Below are positions 25,646-33,017 of a DNA stretch of 64,000 nucleotides, in pieces. Source of the DNA: Nocardioides luteus (GTDB lineage: Bacteria; Actinomycetota; Actinomycetes; Propionibacteriales; Nocardioidaceae). Position numbers and translations under genes: made by a program. Each line of letters opens with the position of its first letter. The first letter of the stretch is position 1. A model generated the notes under the pieces. That model saw only the letters and a program-made list of their open reading frames with translations, did no database searches and was not told the origin of the DNA. Location of the stretch: assembly GCF_014648595.1 (NCBI RefSeq), contig NZ_BMRK01000001.1:1-64000 (forward strand), written 5' to 3'.

Positions 25646-26632
25646 GTGACGATTGTGGCTGCTGCTGATGGGTCGGCGCTCGGAAACCCCGGGCCTGCGG
25701 GCTGGGGTTGGTACGTGGACGACTCCACGTGGGCGTGCGGCGGGTGGCCGCACGGGACCAACAACATGGGCGAGCTCACCGCGGTGCTCGACCTGCTGCG
25801 GCAGACGGCACACACCGGCGAGCCGCTGCTGGTCTACTGCGACTCGAAGTACGTCATCAACTCGGTCACCAAGTGGATGGCGGGCTGGAAGCGGAAGGGC
25901 TGGAAGAAGGCCGACGGCAAGCCCGTCCTCAACGTCGAGATCATGAAGGAGCTCGACGCGGCGATGCAGGGGCGCGAGGTGCGCTTCGAGTGGATCAAGG
26001 GCCACTCCGGCCACCCGCTCAACGAGGCCGCCGACAAGCTCGCCAACGGTGCCGCGCTGGCCTACCAGGAGGGACGCGAACCCGACCCAGGCCCGGGCTT
26101 CCCGGGCGCCGGAACTCCTGCGGAGAACCCCGCCGAGACCGCCATCGGTGCCGCGGCCCGGGCGCCCGAGACCGAGCCGGACGATCTGTTCAGCCTGCTG
26201 ACCGCGGAGTCGGCGGGCGACGAGCCGGCGACGTACACCTTCTCAGCCGACCCGAGCAGGATCGACCCCGACTGGGTGCACAAGATGCTGTCCACGTCCT
26301 ACTGGGCGAGCGGCCGCACGCGGCAGACGCAGGACGCCGCCAACAAGGGCTCGCGCTGCTACGGGGTCTACGACGCGGCGGGCAACCAGGTCGGCTTCGG
26401 CCGGGTCGTGACCGACCTCGCCGCCTTCGCGTGGCTGTGCGACGTGATCGTCGACCCGGGCGTACGCGGCCGGGGGATCGGCAAGCTGCTGGTCTCCGGC
26501 ATCCTCGCCGACCTCGAGCCCTACCGGATCGGCCGGATGCTGCTGGCCACCGAGGACGCCCACGAGCTCTACGCGAAGTACGGCTGGGAGCCGCTGCCCG
26601 CGCCCGAGCGGTGGATGATCAGGCAGGGCTGA
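25646..26632 (+). CDS. RNase HI fused to a GNAT acetyltransferase domain
   Basis: A 328-residue two-domain protein. Residues 1-140 are RNase HI, which cuts RNA in RNA-DNA hybrids: D8 in AADGSALGNPGPAGWG, E43 in NNMGELTAV, D66 in VYCDSKYVINS, H120 and D130 in IKGHSGHPLNEAAD complete the active site. A proline/alanine/glutamate-rich linker (about 141-190) leads to a GNAT domain with the acetyl-CoA motif VDPGVRGRGIGKLLVSGIL near residue 265 and the C-terminal ELYAKYGWEPL. GTG 25646 has AGGA seven bases upstream. The acetyltransferase resembles single-domain GNAT proteins of the ArgA-like/YjdJ type, substrate unknown. Both halves look intact, with no frameshift between them. Confidence 0.88.
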   Translation: MTIVAAADGSALGNPGPAGWGWYVDDSTWACGGWPHGTNNMGELTAVLDLLRQTAHTGEPLLVYCDSKYVINSVTKWMAGWKRKGWKKADGKPVLNVEIMKELDAAMQGREVRFEWIKGHSGHPLNEAADKLANGAALAYQEGREPDPGPGFPGAGTPAENPAETAIGAAARAPETEPDDLFSLLTAESAGDEPATYTFSADPSRIDPDWVHKMLSTSYWASGRTRQTQDAANKGSRCYGVYDAAGNQVGFGRVVTDLAAFAWLCDVIVDPGVRGRGIGKLLVSGILADLEPYRIGRMLLATEDAHELYAKYGWEPLPAPERWMIRQG

Positions 26633-26706
26633 GGACGCCGACTCCGGGTGACCGCCCACGTGCTAGCGTCGGGGTGATCGTGATCCGAGGCGAGGAGGTG
26701 AGACCC

Positions 26707-26760
26707 GTGTACGCAGTGTCCACAGCGGGTGCTCCCCGCCAGCCACGATCGTGCGGCTGA
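26707..26760 (+). CDS. candidate 17-residue leader peptide
   Basis: A GTG-initiated reading frame encodes a 17-residue basic peptide ending in RSCG. It is preceded by an unusually strong GAGGAGG about eight bases upstream. It lies in the 186-bp gap before the patatin gene. It could be an upstream regulatory ORF or simply chance; nothing else supports translation. Confidence 0.3.
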   Translation: MYAVSTAGAPRQPRSCG

Positions 26761-26818
26761 GCCCAGGTCCGGGCCGGCCACGGGAGCGCCTGCGGAAACC
26801 TCTCCGAAAGACGGTCCC

Positions 26819-27694
26819 ATGAACACTTCTCGTGAACGCGCTCTGGTCCTCGGCGGCGGTGGATCGGCCGGCAACGCCTGGCTGATCGGCGTGATCGCCG
26901 GCCTCGCCGACGGCGGCGTCGACGTGACCGACGCCGATCTGATGATCGGCACCTCCGCAGGCGCCACGACCGCGATCCAGATCGCCGGGGCGAACCCGGC
27001 CGACCTCTACGCCGCCGTCCGGGACACCTCGATCCCTGCCCGGGCCCCGAGACCTGGGCACACGCCGAGGTTCACCCACCTCGAACGCACCAACGCGATC
27101 ATCGCCGCATCCGCCGACCTGGCCGACATGCGCCGCCGGATCGGCGCGGACGCGCTGGAGCTGGCCGAGGAGGCCGGTCCATCGAGTCGTGAGCGCTGGC
27201 ACGACACCGTGGCAGTCCGGTTGCCCAGCCCCCGCTGGCCCCAGCGCGACATCCTGCTCACTGCCGTCGACGCCGACACGGGCGAGCCCGTCGAGCTCGA
27301 CCGCGACAGCGGCATCGACGTGGTGGACGCGGTCGCGGCCAGCTGCGCCGGCGGCCCGGCGTACGCGGTCGGCGAGCGGCGCTTCATCGACGGCGGCTAT
27401 CGGCGCTCGAGCGAGAACGCCGACCTGGCGAAGGGATACGGCCGCGTGCTCGTGCTCTCGCCCCTCGGCGGCCGCACCAGACACCCGGCCGGCTGGCACA
27501 GCGATCTCGCCACCCAGGTCGAGGAGCTCCGTGGCGCCGGGAGCGACGTCGAGACGCTCCTGCCCGATGCAGGCTCCCGCGAGGCGTTCGGCGAGAACAT
27601 GATGGACTTCTCGACCCGGCCCGTCGCGGCACGCGCCGGCCACCGCCAAGGCCACGACATCTCGGGGAGACTGGCCGCGTGCTGGCGCCGATGA
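26819..27694 (+). CDS. patatin-like phospholipase
   Basis: A 291-residue lipid acyl hydrolase of the patatin family using a Ser-Asp dyad. The oxyanion loop GGGGSAGNAW starts near residue 12; the nucleophile is S46 in MIGTSAGATT; the catalytic aspartate is in FIDGGYRRS near residue 190. The protein lacks a signal peptide and membrane segments. The ATG follows only a weak GAAAG ribosome site. It stands alone, separated from the RNase HI fusion gene by 186 bp. Substrate unknown; family members cleave phospholipids or other acyl esters. Confidence 0.9.
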   Translation: MNTSRERALVLGGGGSAGNAWLIGVIAGLADGGVDVTDADLMIGTSAGATTAIQIAGANPADLYAAVRDTSIPARAPRPGHTPRFTHLERTNAIIAASADLADMRRRIGADALELAEEAGPSSRERWHDTVAVRLPSPRWPQRDILLTAVDADTGEPVELDRDSGIDVVDAVAASCAGGPAYAVGERRFIDGGYRRSSENADLAKGYGRVLVLSPLGGRTRHPAGWHSDLATQVEELRGAGSDVETLLPDAGSREAFGENMMDFSTRPVAARAGHRQGHDISGRLAACWRR

Positions 27695-27743
27695 GTCCCC
27701 GACGGCGTACTTTCATCTCCAGGTCGACACCAGGAGCAGAGAG

Positions 27744-27809
27744 ATGACCAAGTATCTGATCGCCTTCCGCGACGAGGCGATGGACTACCGTGAGGGCGGC
27801 GCGGCTTGA
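27744..27809 (+). pseudogene. 21-codon remnant resembling a YCII-domain protein start, overlapping lhgO
   Basis: ATG preceded by GAGAG opens a frame MTKYLIAFRDEAMDYREGGAA that stops after 21 residues. MTKYLI-F--EAM resembles the N-terminus of YCII-related proteins, so this may be a truncated remnant. Its TGA overlaps the TTG start of the oxidase gene (TTGA), so it could now act as a translated leader that couples translation. Both readings are inference. Confidence 0.35.
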
Positions 27810-28990
27810 GCACGTACGGCGTCGTCGGCGGCGGGATCGTCGGGCTGGCGGTGGCGCGGGAGATCCTGCGCCGCGGCCGGGCCGAGACGGTGGTCGTCTT
27901 CGAGAAGGAGGCCACCCTCGGCGCCCACCAGACCGGCCACAACTCCGGCGTCGTCCACGCCGGCATCTACTACCGGCCCGGCAGTCTCAAGGCCCGGCTC
28001 TGCGCCCGCGGCCGTGACCTCCTCGAGGAGTTCGCGGCCGAGCACGCGATCCCCCTGGAGCGGTGCGGCAAGCTCGTCGTCGCGGTCGACGAGACCGAGA
28101 TGGACCGCTTCGACGCGCTCGAGAAGACCGCCACCGCCAACGGTGTGCCCGGTCTGCGGCGCGTCGGACCGGAGGAGATCAAGGAGATCGAGCCGTACGC
28201 GGCCGGGCTGGCCGCCCTGCACTCGCCCCGCACGGCGATCACCGACTACGTCGCGGTGACCGAGGCGCTCGGCCGGTGCATCGTCGAGGCCGGGGGAGAG
28301 GTACGCCTCGGTCAGGAGGTCATGGGCGTCCACCACGTCCCCGGCGGGATCGAGGTGGAGACCGCCACCGGGCGCACCCGGCTCGACCATCTCGTCGTCT
28401 GCGGCGGTCTCGAGTCCGACCGGCTCGGCGAGCTGACCGGCGGGCCGAAGGGGCCGCGGATCATCCCGTTCCGGGGTGAGTACATGCAGGTGAGCGCCGC
28501 GAAGCAGGACCTCGTCCGGGGCATGGTCTACCCGGTGCCGGACCCGCGCTACCCGTTCCTGGGCGTCCACTTCACCCGCCGGGTCGGCGGCGGGCTCGAG
28601 GTCGGACCCAACGCCTTCCTGGCGCTGAGCCGCGGCCGCTACGGCCGGGCGTCGCTGACGCCGGCCGACCTCGCCGACACGCTCGCCTGGCCGGGCTTCT
28701 GGCGGTTCGCGGCGGAGCACTGGCGCACCGGGTTCACCGAGCTCCGCGGCGTACTCTCCAAGCGGGCCTACATGCGGGCCGCCCAGCGCTACGTGCCCGA
28801 GATCGGCGCGGACGACGTCGTCCGGGCCGGGCTCGGGATCCGGGCCCAGGCCGTCGAGCGGGACGGATCGCTCGTCGACGACTTCGTCATCCACCACACC
28901 GAGGCGGTCACCTCGGTGCGCAACGCGCCGAGCCCGGCGGCGACCTCCAGCCTCGCGATCGCGGAGTACGTCGTCGAGCAGATGTCGTGA
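27806..28990 (+). CDS. lhgO: L-2-hydroxyglutarate oxidase
   Basis: A 394-residue FAD-dependent oxidoreductase of the DAO family that oxidises L-2-hydroxyglutarate to 2-oxoglutarate, passing electrons to oxygen or the membrane quinone pool. The FAD dinucleotide site is YGVVGGGIVGLAVAREIL (residues 4-21). The family signature GHNSGVVHAGIYY follows at about residue 45, and CGGLESDRLGEL and IIPFRGEYMQV later. The C-terminus GLGIRAQAV..DDFVIHH closes the FAD site. The TTG start has GAGGG about nine bases upstream and overlaps the stop of a 21-codon reading frame. The gene ends directly before repeat copy C. Confidence 0.9.
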   Translation: MSTYGVVGGGIVGLAVAREILRRGRAETVVVFEKEATLGAHQTGHNSGVVHAGIYYRPGSLKARLCARGRDLLEEFAAEHAIPLERCGKLVVAVDETEMDRFDALEKTATANGVPGLRRVGPEEIKEIEPYAAGLAALHSPRTAITDYVAVTEALGRCIVEAGGEVRLGQEVMGVHHVPGGIEVETATGRTRLDHLVVCGGLESDRLGELTGGPKGPRIIPFRGEYMQVSAAKQDLVRGMVYPVPDPRYPFLGVHFTRRVGGGLEVGPNAFLALSRGRYGRASLTPADLADTLAWPGFWRFAAEHWRTGFTELRGVLSKRAYMRAAQRYVPEIGADDVVRAGLGIRAQAVERDGSLVDDFVIHHTEAVTSVRNAPSPAATSSLAIAEYVVEQMS

Positions 28991-28991
28991 C

Positions 28992-29096
28992 GTACCGTCT
29001 CGATCTCGAGAACTGACGCATCGATCCCGTTTCCTGACGCCTCGACGCCGATTTCTGACGTCTCGACGTCAGAGTCTGCCTATTCGGCGGGGGTGG
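28992..29096. repeat. 21-bp-period tandem repeat, copy C
   Basis: Five units at exact 21-bp spacing: phase marks CTGAC at 29013, 29034 and 29055, CTGCC at 29076, and a divergent first unit from 28992. The best unit pair shares CTGACGYCTCGACG. It fills the gap between lhgO and def and runs about 17 bp into the 3' end of def. Confidence 0.75.
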
Positions 29097-29691
29097 CGGG
29101 CCAGGTCTCGGGGAAGTCCTTGGCCAGGCGGTCGTGCTCCTTGGTGAGCTTCTTGCGGGCCTTGGCGGAGATGCGGTCGCCGAAGACGGTGCCGTTGGTG
29201 TGGTCGGTCTCGTGCTGGAGGCAGCGGGCGAGGAGGCCGTTGCCCTCGAAGTGGACCGGCTCGCCGTCGAGGCCGAAGCCGTCGACCGCGGCCCAGTCGG
29301 GGCGGCCGCACTCGACGAAGGCGCCGGGGAAGGAGAGGCAGCCCTCCAGGTCGACGTCGAGACGGCGGTCGTCACCCTCGGGAAGGGTCAGGACGGGGTT
29401 GCAGACCACGCCGACGGTGCGGCGCCCGGTGGCGTCGGGGCAGTCGAAGACGAAGATCGCCACGTCCTCACCGATCTGGTCGGCGGCCAGGCCGACGCCC
29501 TCGGCGGCGTACATCGTCGCGACCATGTCGGCGGCCAGCGCGGTCAGAGCCTCGTCGAAGACCTCGACCTTCTTCTTCGGGCGGTGCATCACCGGGGTGC
29601 CCCAGCGCGTCATCGGTCGCACCGTCCCGCCGGTGGGCAGGGCTCCGTGAGGGGTGAGCGGAGACGCGGATTCGAGCGATGAGTCGGCCAT
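29080..29691 (-). CDS. def: peptide deformylase
   Basis: A 203-residue metalloenzyme that removes the N-terminal formyl group from nascent proteins. All three motifs are present: GVGLAADQIG, EGCLSFPG (cysteine metal ligand) and QHETDHTNG (two histidine ligands and catalytic glutamate). A 26-residue N-terminal extension precedes the core, which begins near MTRWGTPVMH; the annotated ATG has a reverse-strand TATAGG about 10 bases upstream with TAACAA 17 bp further, a likely promoter giving a very short leader. No methionyl-tRNA formyltransferase gene is nearby. Confidence 0.95.
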   Translation of the reverse strand: MADSSLESASPLTPHGALPTGGTVRPMTRWGTPVMHRPKKKVEVFDEALTALAADMVATMYAAEGVGLAADQIGEDVAIFVFDCPDATGRRTVGVVCNPVLTLPEGDDRRLDVDLEGCLSFPGAFVECGRPDWAAVDGFGLDGEPVHFEGNGLLARCLQHETDHTNGTVFGDRISAKARKKLTKEHDRLAKDFPETWPATPAE

Positions 29692-29761
29692 GTGCCAACC
29701 CTATAGAGAACTGGTACGCGGTTTGTTACCGCCATCACCGTCCCGAAGTGTAGACCGCGTT

Positions 29762-29776
29762 GTAACTCCCAGTTAC
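29762..29776. promoter_or_regulatory. palindromic operator upstream of acyl-CoA dehydrogenase pair
   Basis: GTAACT-CCC-AGTTAC is a perfect 6-bp inverted repeat with a 3-bp spacer, ending 10 bp before the ATG of the first acyl-CoA dehydrogenase. Its size and spacing suit a TetR-family fatty-acid repressor. No such regulator is adjacent, so control in trans is inferred. Confidence 0.55.
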
Positions 29777-29786
29777 AGTTCTACCC

Positions 29787-31151
29787 ATGAGTATCCTCCA
29801 AGGCCTACGTGGCGGGATGGCGAACGGCGTCCCGTCCGGCGAGTCCCGCGACCCGATCGGGTTCGCCGTGGCCGGTCTGCGCAAGCTCTCGCAGAGTCCT
29901 GCGCTCGACCGGCTCGGCGTCCGCAAGCAGACCGAGCAGGTCGTCTTCACGGTGACCCGCAGTGGATTCAAGACGATCGCGGCGACGAGCCGGGCGTTCA
30001 AGAAGAAGGGCAAGAAGGGCGCCCCCGGCGTCCGCGTACCCAACGCCATCCCCAAGGGCGTCTTCGACCTGACCCCGAGCGAGGACGAGCAGATGCTCGT
30101 CGACGTCGTCACCGACTTCGCCACCGAGGTCGTGCGCCCCGCCGCGGCCGAGGCCGACGAGGCCTGCGCCGCTCCGGAGGAGCTGCTCAAGTCGAGCCTG
30201 GAGATCGGGCTGCCGATCCTGGGTGTCCCCGAGGCGCTCGGCGGCATCTCCGAGACCCGCTCCGCCGTCGCCGGCACCCTGGTCGCCGAGGCGCTGGCCA
30301 AGGGCGACCTGGGCCTGACCGTCGCCGCCCTCGCGCCCGGCTCGGTCGCGACCGCGCTCGGCCTGTGGGGCACCGACGAGCAGCAGCAGACCTACCTGCC
30401 CGCGTTCACCGAGGGCAACGTGCCCGCCGCCGCGTTCGCGCTCAACGAGGACCGGGTCCTCTTCGACGTGCTCTCGCCGGCGACCACGGCGACCCGCACC
30501 GCCGACGGCTTCGTCCTCAACGGCGCCAAGTCGCTGGTCGCGCGCGGTGCCGAGGCCGAGCTCTTCGTCGTCGGCGCGTCCCTCGAGGGCAAGCCGGTCC
30601 TGTTCCTGGTCGAGTCCTCGACCCCGGGCCTGACCATCGAGTCCGAGCCCGCGATGGGCGTACGCGCCGCCTCGCTGACCAAGCTGAGCCTGAGCGAGGT
30701 GAAGGTCCCCGCCGAGGCCGTCCTCGGTGAGACCGACGGCTCGACCTACCGCGAGGCCGTGCGGCTCTCCCGCCTGGCTTGGTGCGCGCTGTCCATCGGC
30801 GTCGGCCAGGCCGTCCTCGACTACGTGACGCCCTACGTCAAGGAGCGCGAGGCGTTCGGCGAGCCGATCGCCCACCGTCAGTCGGTGGCATTCATGGTCG
30901 CCAATATCGCGATCGAGCTGCAGGCGATGCGCCTGGTCACCTACAAGGCCGCCAGCCGGGTGGCGCAGGGCATCGACGCGACCCGCGAGATCGCGCTCGC
31001 CCGCAAGCTGTGCGCCGACAAGGGCATGCAGATCGGCCTCGACGGCGTGCAGCTGCTCGGTGGCCACGGCTTCGTCAAGGAGCACCCGGTGGAGCGGTGG
31101 TACCGCGACCTGCGTGCGATCGGGATCATGGAAGGCACGGTGCTGGTCTGA
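29787..31151 (+). CDS. acyl-CoA dehydrogenase family protein 1
   Basis: A 454-residue FAD-dependent acyl-CoA dehydrogenase-like protein. A lysine-rich N-terminal extension of about 90 residues (KKKGKKGA) precedes the alpha-helical domain starting LTPSEDEQMLVDVV. The middle beta domain and the C-terminal helices are present; VQLLGGHGFVKEHPVERWYRD is the conserved flavin-contact segment. The protein stops five residues after the catalytic-glutamate motif MEGT, about 20 residues earlier than usual, so the last helix is missing. It overlaps its partner gene (TGATG) and may form a heteromeric enzyme with it, as paired FadE proteins do in mycobacterial sterol catabolism. Substrate unknown. Confidence 0.88.
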   Translation: MSILQGLRGGMANGVPSGESRDPIGFAVAGLRKLSQSPALDRLGVRKQTEQVVFTVTRSGFKTIAATSRAFKKKGKKGAPGVRVPNAIPKGVFDLTPSEDEQMLVDVVTDFATEVVRPAAAEADEACAAPEELLKSSLEIGLPILGVPEALGGISETRSAVAGTLVAEALAKGDLGLTVAALAPGSVATALGLWGTDEQQQTYLPAFTEGNVPAAAFALNEDRVLFDVLSPATTATRTADGFVLNGAKSLVARGAEAELFVVGASLEGKPVLFLVESSTPGLTIESEPAMGVRAASLTKLSLSEVKVPAEAVLGETDGSTYREAVRLSRLAWCALSIGVGQAVLDYVTPYVKEREAFGEPIAHRQSVAFMVANIAIELQAMRLVTYKAASRVAQGIDATREIALARKLCADKGMQIGLDGVQLLGGHGFVKEHPVERWYRDLRAIGIMEGTVLV

Positions 31152-32365
31152 TGGCCATCAATCTCGAAGACCCCAAGAAGCTCAAGCCGCTGCGCGAGCA
31201 GATCCACCAGGTCGCGATGAACATGCTGCGACCGATCTCGCGCAAGTACGACAAGGCCGAGCACGAATACCCGACCGAGCTCGACATGCTCGCCGCCATG
31301 GCCGACGGTCTCGCCGAGTCCGGCCAGGGTGAGGGCGCGGGCGCCACCGGCGTACGCCGTGACTCCAAGCCCGACGACGGCACGGTCAAGAACGGCGCCA
31401 ACATGTCCTCGGTCATCTCCGTCTCGGAGATGTGCTGGGGCGATGTCGGGCTGACGCTCGCGATGCCGCGCCAGGGCCTCGGCAACTCGGCCATCGCCTC
31501 GGTCGCCAACGACGAGCAGCACGAGCGCTTCGACGGCATCTGGGCCTCGATGGCGATCACCGAGCCCGGCACCGGCTCCGACTCGGCCAACATCAAGACC
31601 ACCGCGACCCTCGACGGCGACCACTACGTGCTCAACGGCGAGAAGATCTTCGTCACCTCCGGCGACCGCTCCGACGCGGTCGTGGTGTGGGCGACGCTCG
31701 ACAAGGAGCTCGGCAAGGCGGCGATCAAGTCGTTCGTGGTCGAGAAGGGCACGCCCGGCATGAAGGTCGAGCGGCTCGAGCACAAGCTCGGCATCAAGGC
31801 CTCCGACACCGCCACGATCACCTTCACCGACTGCCGGGTGCCTGCCGAGAACCTTCTCGGCAGCCCGGAGATCAACGTCAAGGAGGGCTTCGCCGGTGCG
31901 ATGGCCACCTTCGACAACACCCGGCCGCTGGTGGCCTCGATGGCGGTCGGCTGCGCCCGTGCCGCGCTCGACTACACCCGCGACCTGCTCGAGAAGGCCG
32001 GCGTGGAGATCGACTACGACCGCCCCGCCCACCTGCAGTCGGCGGCCGCGGCGAAGTTCCTCCAGCTGGAGTCCGACTACGAGGGCGCCTACCTGCTGAT
32101 GCTGCAGGCCGCCTGGATGGCCGACAACCGCAAGCCCAACTCCAAGGAGGCCTCGATGGCCAAGGCCAAGGCCGGCCGGGTGGGGTCCGACGTGACCCTG
32201 TCCTGCGTCGAGCTGGCCGGCACCATCGGCTACTCCGAGGGCGAGCTGCTCGAGAAGTGGGCCCGCGACTCCAAGATCCTCGACATCTTCGAGGGCACCC
32301 AGCAGATCCAGCAGCTCATCGTGGCTCGTCGGGTCCTCGGGCTCTCGTCGGCTCAGCTGAAGTAG
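31151..32365 (+). CDS. acyl-CoA dehydrogenase family protein 2
   Basis: A 404-residue acyl-CoA dehydrogenase. MAITEPGTGSDSANIKTTA is the FAD-binding signature 1 region and the catalytic base is the glutamate in ILDIFEGTQQIQQL near the C-terminus. An unusual loop with GEGAGATGVRRDSKPDD follows the first helices. It starts inside the stop of the preceding gene, implying equal expression of both subunits. Family reaction: alpha,beta-dehydrogenation of an acyl-CoA with electrons passed to electron-transfer flavoprotein, which is not encoded here. Chain length preference is not predictable. Confidence 0.9.
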   Translation: MAINLEDPKKLKPLREQIHQVAMNMLRPISRKYDKAEHEYPTELDMLAAMADGLAESGQGEGAGATGVRRDSKPDDGTVKNGANMSSVISVSEMCWGDVGLTLAMPRQGLGNSAIASVANDEQHERFDGIWASMAITEPGTGSDSANIKTTATLDGDHYVLNGEKIFVTSGDRSDAVVVWATLDKELGKAAIKSFVVEKGTPGMKVERLEHKLGIKASDTATITFTDCRVPAENLLGSPEINVKEGFAGAMATFDNTRPLVASMAVGCARAALDYTRDLLEKAGVEIDYDRPAHLQSAAAAKFLQLESDYEGAYLLMLQAAWMADNRKPNSKEASMAKAKAGRVGSDVTLSCVELAGTIGYSEGELLEKWARDSKILDIFEGTQQIQQLIVARRVLGLSSAQLK

Positions 32366-32384
32366 GTCGATAGGGTTCGACGCC

Positions 32385-32924
32385 ATGAGTGTCTTGGTGG
32401 TGTCGGCGACGAAGGCCGAGGCGGCCCACGTACCTTCCGGTTTCAAGGTGGTGATCACCGGGATCGGGAAGGTCGCGGCCGCCTCGGCCGTCTCGCGTGT
32501 GCTGGCGGCCGACAAGACCATCCAGCAGGTCGTCAACATCGGCTCCTGCGGCGCGCTGCGCGACGGCCAGGCCGGCCTGATCGAGGTCGGCACCGTCCTC
32601 AACCACGACTTCTCCTCCGCCGCGATCCGCGCCCTGGGCTACGACGTCGAGGACGCCCTGACCGTCGGCGACTCCGACATCGTGTGTGCCACCGGTGACC
32701 TCTTCGTCGCCGACGCGGACGTACGCTCCGGGCTCGCCGAGCGCGCCCACCTGGTCGACATGGAGGCCTACGCCGTCGCCTGGGCCGCCCGCGAGGCCGG
32801 CGTCCCGGCGCGCATCGTCAAGCACGTCTCCGACAATGCCGACGAGTCGGCCCTGGAGTGGGTCAACGTCGTCGACCGTTCCGCCCGGGATCTGGGTGAG
32901 TGGCTGGCGGACAACGTCGACTGA
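32385..32924 (+). CDS. MTA/SAH-type nucleosidase (nucleoside phosphorylase family)
   Basis: A 179-residue member of the PNP/UDP superfamily, shorter than the 230-residue E. coli MtnN. NIGSCGALRDGQAGLIEVGTV is the purine/phosphate-loop region, and HLVDMEAYAVAWAAREAGVP contains the ribose-binding ME pair. The late aspartate appears in KHVSDNADE. It probably hydrolyses the N-glycosidic bond of a modified nucleoside such as methylthioadenosine or S-adenosylhomocysteine. It lies 20 bp after the acyl-CoA dehydrogenase pair and may be co-transcribed with it. It ends before a long hairpin. Confidence 0.8.
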   Translation: MSVLVVSATKAEAAHVPSGFKVVITGIGKVAAASAVSRVLAADKTIQQVVNIGSCGALRDGQAGLIEVGTVLNHDFSSAAIRALGYDVEDALTVGDSDIVCATGDLFVADADVRSGLAERAHLVDMEAYAVAWAAREAGVPARIVKHVSDNADESALEWVNVVDRSARDLGEWLADNVD

Positions 32925-32941
32925 GGGTTCGGGTTGTCGGG

Positions 32942-33002
32942 GTACTCCAGGGAGTTTCCGTCGGGTTACTGGCGAGTAACCGACGGAAACTCCCTGGAGT
33001 AA
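32942..33002. terminator. long hairpin between convergent genes
   Basis: Arms 32942-32970 and 32975-33002 are complementary over nearly their full length with one bulged G, around a GGCG loop. The structure separates the nucleosidase gene from the reverse-strand alcohol dehydrogenase. An A5 run at 33006-33010 gives a T-run for reverse-strand transcripts just before the stem. Probable bidirectional terminator. Confidence 0.75.
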
Positions 33003-33017
33003 CCGAAAAAGACCCCC

